From Mesocentrotus franciscanus (Eukaryota; Echinodermata; Echinoidea; Camarodonta; Strongylocentrotidae), in NCBI GenBank assembly GCA_037976565.1, contig CP137671.1, positions 25,620,197 through 25,684,196 on the forward strand: a stretch of DNA of 64,000 bases, given 5' to 3'. The position numbers were made by a program, and so were the translations under genes. Of this stretch, positions 21,286 through 31,420 are shown one piece after another. A model generated the notes under the pieces. The model did not search any database. It saw only the letters and a list, made by a program, of their open reading frames with translations, and had not been told where the DNA came from. The first letter of the stretch is position 1. Each line of letters opens with the position of its first letter.

Positions 21286-21828
21286 CTTAAAGATACTATG
21301 TCCCTTTTGCAGCCAACATCAAATTCTGTAGAACTTTGCAGGAATTATGAATATGTCATGTATGTCCTATCTGTGAAATTTAAACGTTAGCAGTGTCCTA
21401 ATATTCAAATTATGCAAGGAAACCCGTTTACTTGCTAGACTTCACTGTCAGACACTATTGAGTGACTGACTGGCTTTTTTCATCTTTGGTAATAACATAC
21501 ATGAAATGAACTGTAAAGGGTACATGAGCATTGTCTACATCAATAACCCACTTCTTGTAATGGCCAAAATTAAACTGATTGAATCTTTGCGCAGCATAAA
21601 ACGTATGACCATTCGATACAATGGTCTGAAAAATCAGACTATTACTTACTGGCTCTATAGCTCGTAAGTCGATTTGACAACTAATGGTGGTTATTTTCCC
21701 ACTTAAAGACATTTTCCAGCCCCCTTTTTTTAGGGAAGTTCTAAGCTAGTATTGTCTTTCAAATGCCGTTGGAATTTAACCTTTTCATTTTTTTGCCTGC
21801 AAATGGGACATAGAACCTTTAAGTTGAT
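21286..21828 (-). mobile_element. TTAA-type MITE (Kolobok-like), copy 2, full length
   Basis: Ends TTAAAGATACTATGTCCC and GGGACATAGAACCTTTAA form terminal inverted repeats, and TTAA is present on both sides. Removing it restores the codons AAPSNLL-KLIHCN of the surrounding gene copy, so the insertion was precise and postdates the gene duplication. Confidence 0.85.
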
Positions 21829-22047
21829 TCATTGCAACTGCTGTACTGCTTGTAGCACATCTCGCTGTACCTGCAGAGGTTACGGACTACCATGTAACAG
21901 TGGGTGTGGACCTTAATTGCCAACTTGATGTATGCCACAATCCATATAACGAGTCACTTGATAGTGAAGCAGAAGATGATTTTTCCTTACTCAAGTACAT
22001 TCTTCATCAAAATGAAGGAACGTGAAGATCTGCATGTGTATTCGCTA
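21829..22047 (+). pseudogene. PIN-like family gene, plus-strand copy, Cys-rich tail
   Basis: Continues in frame across the MITE as KLIHCNCCTACSTSRCTC then RGYGLPC, followed by stops and the acidic end. Here more of the Cys pattern survives than in the minus-strand copy. Confidence 0.6.
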
Positions 22048-22797
22048 TAAGATGACATGAACAACACGAGGTTTTAAACATTTTTAATTGTATGGTTGGT
22101 ATTATAAATTGGTGCCTAGATATTATTATTAAGTTTTTACTTTGTCTTTGTCACCCCCTCTCCCAGTGTTGACAATGACCTGTCAATAGTTGAATTGACC
22201 ATTTTTCTGGGGATGGGGGGTCGGTGACACCATAAGGGTGAGAGAGCAACATTATAAGTTCATTTCTTGTTCATAAAGTGCGCCCTCTATTGAGAAATCT
22301 TACTGGTTTTGTGGCCCTTTGGACGGCATATTGGATTTTGTGGCTTCCTGAACAACTGCTTAACGTTCTAACTTATCATAATGGATTCTTTGACCCCGGA
22401 AACCATAGCATTATCACCCCAATTATGTCTCTCGCGTGAATAATATGCGACTTATGGCCATTTTTATGTTATGGCGGCCATTTTGGACGCCAACTTGGAT
22501 TTTGGGGTTTCCTATACCATCATACACCATTCTTACTTGTCTCAATAGATTCTCTGACCCCCGAAACCATGGAATAGACACCAAAATTGTGTCTCTATAA
22601 TGGAAAATAAGTGATTTATGGTCATTTTTAGGTATCGGCGGCCATCTTGGACGCCATCTTGAAAATAACAGCTTTCCTAACCTTCGATTTTGGTATACTT
22701 TTAGTATGTTATTCCTGAGGTCGAATACTACTAGAAACCGTTGAAAAACCCTTTGTTGCAATTTTTTTGGGGTCAAACCATATCTTGACCTGACTAC
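21835..22797. repeat. Internal inverted repeat, right arm
   Basis: Reverse complement of 18291-19300; ends at CTTGACCTGACTACTG. Together with the two opposed gene copies this makes most of 18291-22797 one large imperfect hairpin. Confidence 0.85.
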
Positions 22798-22860
22798 TGT
22801 CAATGTCATTATGCCTAGACTAGTCTATGTGATTGTGAACTTGGGCGTGCGTGCATGCAT

Positions 22861-23358
22861 TAAAGGTACTATGTCCCTTTTGCAGGCCAATAAAATGAAA
22901 AGGTTAAATTCCATGCAATGGCATTTGAAAGATAATACTAATTTAAAACTCCCTTAAAAAAATGGGGCTTCAAAATGTCTGTAAGTGGGAAAATAAAGAC
23001 TAATAGTCTTGGTTTTCAGACCATTGTACCGCATGGTCGTAAGTTTTATGCTGCGCAAAGATTCAATCAGTTTAATTTTGGCCATAACAAGAAGTGGGTT
23101 ATTGATGAAGACAAATCTTTACAGCTCATTTTATGTATGTTATTACCAAAGAAGAAGAAAAGCCAGTCAGTCACTCAATACTGACAATAGTGTCTGACAG
23201 TGAGGTCTAGCAAGTAAACGGGTTTCCTTGCATAATTTGAATATTAGGACACTGCTAACGTTTAAATTTCACAGATAGGACATACATGACACATTCATAA
23301 TTCCTGCAAAGTTCTACAGAATTTGAGATTGGCTGCGAAAGGGACATGGTATCTTTAA
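22861..23358 (+). mobile_element. TTAA-type MITE (Kolobok-like), copy 3, full length
   Basis: Begins TTAAAGGTACTATGTCCC and ends GGGACATGGTATCTTTAA, about 500 bases. It carries the same internal blocks as copies 1 and 2 but has lost part of the region around GACTAATAGTCTTGG. Confidence 0.85.
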
Positions 23359-23424
23359 TTCAGTGACCGGTAATAGCTAGCCTACTTTGCATTTGTATTA
23401 AACACGTAGGACCTATTTGGCATG

Positions 23425-23975
23425 GCCTGGGGTAACTCACTATGAATATGGCGGACAAAGAAAGCGGACAAAATATACAGTTCCTCAGGTAGACAAAGGA
23501 ACATCCCTTCACTGTTATTATGTAAAATGTGTATAACAGGTGTCACATATTCACCTGTTCTACACATTTTTACATGATAAGGGAGTTTACAGATAGCACA
23601 TGGTACAAATGACCCCAAATATCCACAGATCTTTTACACATGGAGAAGTTCCACTTTGAGCATCTTAGAATAATAACTGCCAATGTGCTTCATGAATACC
23701 TTTTGTTTGTCCTCTTGAAAAGAATACTTCCACCTGCGTATCATAGAATGTACCGTTGGTGCATAAATGAATAATGTTACATAACTTTCATGAGCGCATA
23801 ATCCAGTATTCATCTCTGTGGGTTTTACCATTTTGGTACAAATGACCTTTATCTGCCCATGCTCGGATTGTAACTATGAACTGGCTTATAGCATGCAGTG
23901 AAGGGATTTAGCTTTGTCTACCTGAGGAACTGTATATGTTGTCCGCTTTCTTTGTCCGTCATGTTCATAGTGACT
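23425..23975. repeat. Fold-back sequence with ~85-bp arms
   Basis: CGGACAAAGAAAGCGGACAA...TTCCTCAGGTAGACAAAG at 23450-23520 is repeated in reverse complement at 23895-23970. Nothing coding was recognised in the loop. Confidence 0.75.
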
Positions 23976-24303
23976 CCAGACCCAGGGAGCTCCGACGACG
24001 GCTTCGGCGTACGTCGGAGCTACCCTAGGCCTATTCTATTGATGCAGATGGTTCTACAGGACGATTTGCCCTGGGCATTCGGCCAATTACCAATATAAGG
24101 CCACTTAAAAAATATACATGTTTAGCGTTCCCGCCCGCTTCCTTTTTTGGGGCCGCCTCCTATTTTTTTTATGTGGAAATTTTTGAATTTTTTGTATAGA
24201 TGATGGCCAAACTTTTCAAAAACTATAGTTGTTTCTTATTTTGTCTTGCAGAATGTGGACTCTTGGATCTATACAGGAAATCAGTACCACAATTTTTCAT
24301 CAA

Positions 24304-25022
24304 AATTCAAAACGAGAGTACAATTTAGAACAGTATCGTTTACATAATTATAAGTACACGTATTATGTCACATGTTTATCCTAAATTTTGTATATACCAA
24401 ATGTAAAACAAAAGCAAAAATACGAAGGAAAAGGGAATATCTACCTCAACAAATTATGAATTCAAAGTGAGGAAGAGAGAAAGAAAAGATGTAGACAAAA
24501 GAGGTTTTTAATATTATGTATGTTTACACTGTGATTCAATCTGATTTTGGAAATTAAAGTCCACAAATTATGTTACTGATATTTAACATATAGAATTGAT
24601 GCCAAAAACTTGAATGATGTGGCGATATAAAGTAACATTTTTTTTAATTGAAATTTTTAAACTACATACTTTTGGTATGGTATGGTATGGTATTTTTATT
24701 GAATCATGCATCGCAGTTACATATTCCTGAATTGCACATTGATATAAGTTGCATTCCAAAAACGAGAGCACAATTTAGAACAGTATCGTTTACATAATTA
24801 TAAGTACACGTATTATGTCACATGTTTATCCTAAATTTTGTATATACCAAATGTAAAACAAAAGCAAAAATACGAAGGAAAAGGGGAATATCTACCTCAA
24901 CAAATTATGAATTCAAAGTGAGGAAGAGAGAAAGAAAAGATGTAGACAAAAGAGGTTTTTAATATCATGTATGTTTACACTGTGATTCAAACTGATTTGG
25001 GAAATTAAAGACCACAAATTAT
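24304..25022. repeat. Direct repeat of ~260 bp, two copies
   Basis: 24304-24562 and 24760-25022 are nearly identical, beginning AACGAGAG(T/C)ACAATTTAG and ending TCCACAAATTATGTTACTGA or ACCACAAATT. The spacer holds a GGTATGGTATGGTATTTTTA tract. Confidence 0.9.
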
Positions 25023-25204
25023 GTTACTGAACTTAAAATGTCGTTGACTTTATGTTATTTGCATAGTGTGTGAGTGAAGAACTTCAAATCAATGCTTAAT
25101 TTAGAAATCAGGCAAAATTATGGTTTATATTCTCTATTGACAAATAATGGTTACTTAACAGCTATAAAAAAGAACAATATTAATCAGCGGTTTAGTTAAA
25201 CCCT

Positions 25205-25693
25205 TAGTCAAAAAGTTAAAACCCTATAGTTGAATCCACCTTTGTTTTAATCAGTATTGAGTAAAAACATGTACTTAACTTAGTACATGTTTTTACTCAA
25301 TATTGATTGAGCAACTAAGCGTTACCCAGAAAACATCATACTCAATATTTGAGCAAAAATCGCTCAAACAATTTGAGTCAAAATATGTACTCGTTAATTG
25401 AGTAAAATTTGGCTCAACTCATGAGCAGTTTCTTACTCGACATGAGTTGATTACGTTTCTACCCAGTACTGAGTAAAAAGGGAACCGCTCAACAGAGGAG
25501 TAAATATTGAGTAAAGGTTGACTCATTAAAACTGAGTAGAGATTTAGTCTTTTATTGAGTAATATTTTTACTCAACAGATGAGTAGATTTGTTACTCAAC
25601 ACATGCTGAGTAAAGTTTACTCAAAAGTCGGGTGGTTCCCTTTTGACCACTCAAAAGAGTAACATTTTGACTCAAATTGAGCAGTTTTTTTTT
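25205..25693. repeat. Right subterminal ACTCAA/GAGTAA array
   Basis: Dense ACTCAA, TTGAGTA and TTACTC words in both orientations, including the mirror pair GTACTTAACTTAGTACAT, directly inside the right end of the CACTA-like element. Confidence 0.65.
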
Positions 25694-25699
25694 AGAGTG

Positions 25700-25944
25700 T
25701 GGGTAATGTTACGACCCCCGCACTTACCGAGGTATTTATCTTGTATCATACTGTGTGTTCTTTATTTTCCACCAACAAATCCAAATAGTTCACATTATAT
25801 GTTGATCATATACACGTACTCATGACTGTGGATTCTTTATATAGCAAGCATCCCGATGCAGGGATATCAATATTAGGTGATTTCAATGATTTTAACTTTC
25901 AAAAATTGTAAGAGATGATAGGTTTAAACAAGTATAGTGGATAA
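25700..25944 (+). pseudogene. CR1-like endonuclease fragment, plus-strand arm (C-terminal part)
   Basis: Continues the copy begun at 17522: CVLYFPPTNPNSSHYM, then in a shifted frame YSKHPDAGISILGDFNDF. The GDFN signature is intact. It mirrors 16398-16635. Confidence 0.85.
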
Positions 25945-26101
25945 CCCCCCCCCCACTGAGCTAAAAATCGGCCCGCACGGTTTTCAAATTTTCAATTTTC
26001 GGTATGTGTTACTCAATATCTATTTATTTTATTTAAGAAAAGTAAGTGTTTGTCATTGCTGCATTGCATGATATCAGATATTATACAAGTCATGTACATA
26101 C

Positions 26102-26233
26102 CTGTGCACTACTATGGAGCAGTGGAATAGAACTAGAATCCGGGTCGCCCGAAGCATTCGGGTCCATCCTGCTAGAGGTAGTACTATCTTGAGCCCTCTG
26201 TTGGCTGCTGTTTGCCTGGCTTCTTTGTGGTAA
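26102..26233 (-). CDS. Ser/Gln-rich cytoplasmic exon of Ig receptor (phase 0-0, 132 nt)
   Basis: Minus-strand acceptor ATATATTACCAG, 44 open codons, donor GTATGTACATG. The peptide reads LPQRSQANSSQQRAQDS, TTSSRMDPNASGDPDSSS, IPLLHSSAQ: polar, low complexity and without a domain. It starts in phase 0, exactly the phase left by the 33687-33727 exon, which is why I join them. SIPLL could be a dileucine-type sorting signal, but that is speculation. The stop codon is not in this exon, so more exons must follow towards lower coordinates. The micro-exons from 12047 downward are the available candidates, all phase 0-0 on the same strand. Confidence 0.55.
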
Positions 26234-26244
26234 CTGGTAATATA

Positions 26245-27520
26245 TTAATTACAAATCAATTTTAAATCATATCTAAATAAAGGGTAAAATCCGGACCCCG
26301 GGTAACTTGATTTCATTACATACTGATCGAAGCAGAAGAATCAGATTTTTTTTTTTTTTTTTAATAGAGGAAAACTGAACTTCTTGTTTTAATTTGTTAC
26401 CAACTGACAACCCACTGAAAAACTATGGAAAAGTAGGAACATCTCTTAACAATTATAAATTAGGCCATGAGTTTGTGACGTCATTCTCTACCCCTTCAAT
26501 GATTGTTTTAGTTGACCAAGTTGATAATTTGTTGAGGAATTTCCATAGTACTTCCATATATTTTCCCTATATCATTAGCAAATTAATAGTTTGCTAATCA
26601 GTTGTCCGATCCACATATTAAGATGAGGAAACCACAAAGAGTCAAACTGTCCCACATGGACTTATTTTGGGAAGAAAGAGAATTTTTCCTCCAAATTTGT
26701 GTATATATCGTGCGCTTCCAGGGTGCAATCGTACAACCATTGATTCATTACTACGGTTATGACAAAAGTTGATTAATTTTGTTTTTCTTGAGCGAAAATC
26801 TGTCAGGAGGGGCACATTGCCCCCTTGCAAATCTTTCAAATTACCGAGTGGCTTATACATTCTGACAGGTAACTTTACATTTCCTCCTCCGACAATTATT
26901 GTTATATGGTTGCAATTGGGTATAAGGTTAGGTCTAGCATGATTAGGGTTAGTGTTGGGGTTACATAATAGCGTCGGTTGAAGTTAAGAATTCGGTTAGT
27001 GCAGGAAATGGACGCGGAGCAATTGACATAGAAGCAATTGTCGTTCAACCGTTTAGACAAGCTAAGTCATAATCAGGTTTCAACTGCAGTATTTACCGAT
27101 TGCTGAGATGTGTTAGTGGGCACGGTACTGCGGTCATGGTCTTGTACAGTAGATAGATTCTCCGGAAGGATATGAATATTTTTATTTTGATATAAATTTG
27201 TTCATTATTAAATTAACTTATACATTTTAATCTTTGGATGAGGGTTATAAATCAAACATACACTGTAACATACACTCTTTTCTTTGTAAAAATTCAGTAA
27301 ATTAAGGATTCGTTTTGGCGAGTGGCATATATAGTTACTATTTCCTTCGGGGTGCAACCCTCAGAATATAGCATGGCATAGTTTGATACTTTGTTCAAAT
27401 CGCTGAGACGGTCCTGGAAATGGGAATGCCGATTGCTTTTTGATCTTTCATTTGGTCTTTAGTTTAAAAAAAGAATTCGTAAAGACGCGCCAAATGATTA
27501 ATCGTTTCATTCATTTGTCT
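26245..27520. other. Intron-like non-coding sequence
   Basis: AT-rich with a poly(T) run at 26347-26362 and degenerate GGTTAGGG-like words at 26925-26960. No exon or known repeat was identified. Confidence 0.5.
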
Positions 27521-27529
27521 ATTCATTTG

Positions 27530-28300
27530 GGGGCGATTAAAATTAATTCCCATATTTTCCCTTTCATGTCAAGGGGTGCAAAAGGTAACAAGTCAACGCA
27601 AAGCGTAGCATCCCCTCGCCGAGTACAAATGGCCTATATGTATATAAGTCACAAATTCTTTCAAAATCCACCAAATTACTTAAGTTATCAAACGGAAACC
27701 ACATTTTTGCATACCGGTACATAATTACTGTGGCTAATTCTCATGTACATAATTGGTATGTTTAATAAGCAATTTTTGCATATTTAATGAGCTGTGACCT
27801 TTTATCTTTGACGTACATACTCAAAAACATTACTTACGTTATTGAATGAAAACCACATTTTCGCATATATAATTAGGTATTTTCGCATATTTAATGAGCT
27901 ATGACCTTTGACCTACATACTCCGAAATTGAAATTAGGCTTTATTTTGATACCATGTACTTTCATATCAAATTTCAATAAAATCCGTATTTTGAACCATG
28001 TACTTTCATATATCAAATTTTTATTAAAATCCGTCAAACATTACTAAAGTTATCGAACGGAAACCAAATTTTCGAATAATTAGCTTTTTCCCGCATATTT
28101 AATGACCTTTGACCTTTGACCTACATACTCCGAAATCTAACTTAGGCTGTCTTTTGATACCATGTACCTTCATATCAAATTTCATTAAAATCCGTCAAAT
28201 ATTACTAAAGTTATCGAACAGAAACCAGATTTGTTACGGATGGAAGGACATAAGGACGGACGGCAGCGTTACCCTCCGACTTCGTCGGCGAGGGGATAAT
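27530..28300. repeat. Degenerate ~150-bp tandem repeat with DR1 motifs
   Basis: Recurring blocks ACTAAAGTTATCGAACGGAA, CATATTTAATGAGC, TTTGACCTACATACTCCGAA and ACCATGTACTTTCATATCAA occur four to five times. The run ends in GGACGGACGGCAGCG and CCTCGCCG-type words, the usual end of this kind of interspersed repeat in marine invertebrates. CCCCTCGCCGAG at 27612 and CGTCGGCGAGGGG at 28282 are inverted with respect to each other and may mark the two ends of the element. Confidence 0.7.
28103..28122. promoter_or_regulatory. Overlapping DR1 nuclear-receptor half-sites (repeat-borne)
   Basis: TGACCTTTGACCTTTGACCT contains three half-sites spaced by one base, which fits the DR1 consensus bound by HNF4/RXR-type receptors. 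A single DR1 is at 27902-27914. They are part of the tandem repeat, so function is unproven. Confidence 0.4.
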
Positions 28301-28514
28301 TAAGCATATTGAAATTCGTATACATAGCTTTACTGAGACTAGCTATGTAACAAAGTATTTTGCAATTATGCTGTTTAAAAAAAAAAGTATCCAGGGCTCC
28401 CGTAACAACGGGGGTTCGTACCCAATTTATGTTACAGTTTTAATGATAATCCGTTTCTACTTACAACAGATTGAACGTTTTTATTGTGTAATATACTTTA
28501 CCTCTACGTTTTCA

Positions 28515-28880
28515 TGATTAGGAGCAGCTTCTAAGTTTTTTAACCCCCCACATTGGTGTAAAATTATTCATTGATATGTTATCTAATGTTTCCCGCACAA
28601 ATTTCAGTATCAGTCGACTCATATCCCCCCGCCATAGACTTAGGCCTACCTGCCTACAGTGTTTTCATGTGTTAATAATAATAATAGTTCGTTCTTAAAT
28701 AGCGCATTTCAGGACCGCAGGCCCTCTCAAAGCGCTTTACAGATACATATATTATTACCCCGGTCATCGAATTCAGGCTGACCCGCACACAATGTATGCA
28801 CATTCTCCACTCCCTGGGGAGCATTCCAGCCAGACGTCATTTTCACAAGCGCACACTTGCTCATCTATTCACATTAACTT
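28515..28880. repeat. Inverted repeat, left arm, around the PIN-like family module
   Basis: Reverse complement of about 32262-32610. Includes ACACCAATGTGGGGGG-like outer sequence, CACATGAAA(A/G)CACTGTAG and most of a SINE. The arms bound a 3.4-kb interior with a PIN-like family gene copy. Confidence 0.8.
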
Positions 28881-29035
28881 TGGCATCCTACCGGGTACCC
28901 ATTTGACACCTGGGTGGAGAGTGGCAAATGTAGATCAATGTCTTGCCAGAGGACATTAGTGCCGTGGCGGGACTTGAACCACGGACCTTGTGTTCCGACC
29001 ACGACACCTCGGTGTTACGCCTCTCTTGGGGTGTA
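28676..29035 (-). mobile_element. tRNA-derived SINE, nearly complete
   Basis: On the minus strand: B-box GGTTCAAGTCC within GTGGTTCAAGTCCCGCCACG, then CACTAATGTCC, a central domain with TGGCTGGAATGCTCCCCAGG, then GTAAAGCGCTTTGAGAGGGC, GCGCTATTTAAGAACG and a TTATTATTATTA tail. The 3' part resembles the tail shared by many invertebrate SINEs and their partner LINEs. The A-box region around 29010 is eroded. Confidence 0.85.
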
Positions 29036-29324
29036 CGAGCTAAAGGACTTTGTAATTGTATCCCCCAATGTATGGATTTACTTGAAATGTATACTACATT
29101 GCGTTCTGCTGCGTGACAATTATCACAAAAACATTTTTTTTTTTTGATTATCACATACCGTAAAATATAACAACGTAAAAGCATGTAAGACAATAATGAC
29201 TAGGCTATGCATGTCTGAGAAAATTAGAACAATACAAGGCGGAAGTAATGCTCAAAGTGAATGTACCAATAAAATGAACGTACGAACATGGAGGGCAAAT
29301 GTAAAGTTCTACATTTCGGATATT

Positions 29325-29355
29325 ATACAGATATATATGTATATATATATAATAT
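29325..29355. repeat. TA-rich microsatellite
   Basis: ATATATATGTATATATATAT run; nothing else was noted between 29036 and 29840, which looks non-coding. Confidence 0.8.
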
Positions 29356-30201
29356 TACGATTAGACATAATGTACATTCAATCAAAGCTCGTGTTTCAAA
29401 AAACACAAGCTCAACAAGCGGTATTTTAATTACTGTTGGGGGTAGCCTGTTAAAATCAAACTGAATCAAATCAAATCAATTCAAGTTCTCCTGAAAATAC
29501 GAATCAAGGAAGAATCAAGGGAAAGAAAATTAGATATCACAAGAAATCATTAATGGCATTCCTTGTATGGCATTGAGTGTCCTTCAGTTATAAGTGATAT
29601 AACATAGTTTTAATTTTAAATCAACTCTTGTTTACATGAATGGAGTAAAGGTGTAAAGAAGTAGATACCTAAAAAAACTTACAGTACAGAATCTTTCTGT
29701 GTCTGTACCACATTTATATTGCTAATATCTACATAAAATTTGGTGGTTTTTGTCATTTTCTATGGGGCATGTTATTAACATTCATTATCGCAAAAACATA
29801 AAATATCATATCACTGAAACAAAGAATGAAGTATTTTCAGACTCCATCTTTGCTATCTGTGTCTTGGTCTGAGTCGTAGTACTGGTCATCATGATCTGAA
29901 TCGTAGTCGTCATCACTTGAGTAATCGTCTCCCAAACAGTCAAACAGTCTTTCTGTTATGATGTTCGGGCCCATCTATGATATGCACTGTAGTTCTACAT
30001 TATGCCAGAGAGAGCAACACCACACTACCCCCACCGCGAGATTTGCCATGCTTCGTGATTGTCTCCTCAATTGTCTTGTCGACAGCACATCGGTTCCCTG
30101 GTATGAGCGTCCTGGCAACAATTATTGCACCTCTTTCGAGCAATGTCATGGCACCATGATGTGAATCTTCAATGTTTTCCAAGAATACAGCAAGGTAGGA
30201 C

Positions 30202-31420
30202 CAGGGGCGGCCGAGCGACTTCCAAAGTGGGGGGCACCAACAAAAAGGGCACTTTCTGGAAAAAGGGCACCTACAGTGGGAAATCTCAAAGCGAAAATAT
30301 ACCATTTTTAGACATTGGTATACACCCTACATTGTGATTACATTATCAGGGATGATTTCAATATTTGTTTCTCTTGATACATCATACAAGATATCGCTTA
30401 AGCATCATACTTTACAGTTGGGTGTGATGTCTGAAAATGCATTTACGAGCGAGCGAAGCGAGCGAGAAATTTTTTAAAGATCTGAGAGGTCGCAGTGCGA
30501 AAAATTACATCTTTAAAGAGGAAAAAAGCCAATCGTGATGGGGTTATAATCACATTCTCATAACGAAAGACTGAAAAGACCTTTGATAAGTAACATAATT
30601 ATATCATCTTTAAATGCGAGCGAACGCAGCGAGCGAATTTTGGGGGAAATTGCTCTTAGTCGCTTTAAATAAGGGGCACGTTTAATGATTACATGAAAAG
30701 GGGACAATTATCGAAAGGGATAAGACACTTATTAGAATAGAAAAGGAGCACGTGTCAAAGTACAAAGAATAATTATAAGAGGTCAAAATGAGGCATTTTT
30801 TTCACCTGAAAAGAGGCACTCACCAGTGATGAACAAGAGGCGTTTACGAAAATGGGAAATTTGTTGACGGAAAAAGGGCACCCATCAGATTTTGATAGGG
30901 GCATTTATAAAAGGTGAAAAGGGGATAGGTCCCTTATTAGAAAGGAAAAGGGGCACGTATCATTATTAAAAGTCGGTCTTATCAGAGGTGAAAAGGGGCA
31001 CTGACCAGATATGAAAAGGGGCACTTATGAAAATGTAAAAGGGGCACTTTTAATAAAGGAAAATGTGCATTTGTTGAATGAAAAGGGGCACTTCTCGTAC
31101 CTGAAAAGAGGCACTTACTAAAGATTAAAAAGAACACTTATTCAAGATAATTTCAAGATTTATGAGAATGGAAAATGGACACTTATTGCAAAGCAAAATG
31201 GGAACATGTCGAAGGAAAAGGGCACGAGTCAAAAATAAAAAAAGGCACTCGTCAGAGGTGAAAAGGGGGAAGGGGCACTTTTACTAAGTAATAGGGGCAC
31301 TTTTCAAAGTAAAAGGGGCACTTCTTACAAAATAAAAGGGGCAATTTTCCTATGTAAAAGGGCACTTTTGGGGTATCTGAAAAGTGGGGCACTGTGCCCC
31401 CTCCGGGAGGGCCGCCTCTG
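30202..31420. mobile_element. Non-autonomous hAT element, 1219 bp, TSD GGTAGGAC
   Basis: Starts CAGGGGCGGCCGAGCG and ends GGGCCGCCTCTG, so the terminal inverted repeats match at 11 of 12 bases. The 8 bases GGTAGGAC precede it (30194-30201) and follow it (31421-31428), a perfect 8-bp target duplication diagnostic of hAT. The interior is a decayed minisatellite built on AAAAGGGGCACTT, with no open frame. Confidence 0.95.
30225..31395. repeat. AAAAGGGGCACTT minisatellite inside the hAT element
   Basis: Dozens of variants of GAAAAGGGGCACTT separated by 10-30 variable bases, best preserved from 30900 to 31395. Two GCGAGCGAAGCGAGCGAGA-type segments occur at 30450 and 30625. Confidence 0.9.

Larger units (their letters stand above)
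17770..25699. mobile_element. CACTA-like DNA transposon, 7.93 kb, composite
   Basis: The left end is CACTCTTAAAG and the right end, read inward, CACTCTAAAAA, matching the CACT[A/C] start of CMC/EnSpm elements. Comparison with the uninterrupted LINE copy (ATATGGGTAATG) shows ATA-TG, element, TG-GGTAATG, that is a 2-bp target duplication TG. Subterminal arrays of ACTCAA/GAGTAA flank both ends (17780-17960 and 25210-25690), another habit of this superfamily. No transposase core was recognised inside, so it may be non-autonomous or carry a broken gene. The interior holds a SAM-like exon, long inverted repeats, two PIN-like gene copies and nested MITEs. Confidence 0.75.

Noticed and set aside
26925..26965. 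Telomere-like GGTTAGGG words
   Set aside because: Only a few degenerate, non-contiguous units; not an interstitial telomere array.
28950..29035. Possible tRNA gene
   Set aside because: A B-box is present, but no cloverleaf can be drawn and the sequence continues into a SINE body.
30000..31400. CRISPR-like regular repeats
   Set aside because: The repeats are variable in spacing and sequence and lie inside a eukaryotic hAT element.
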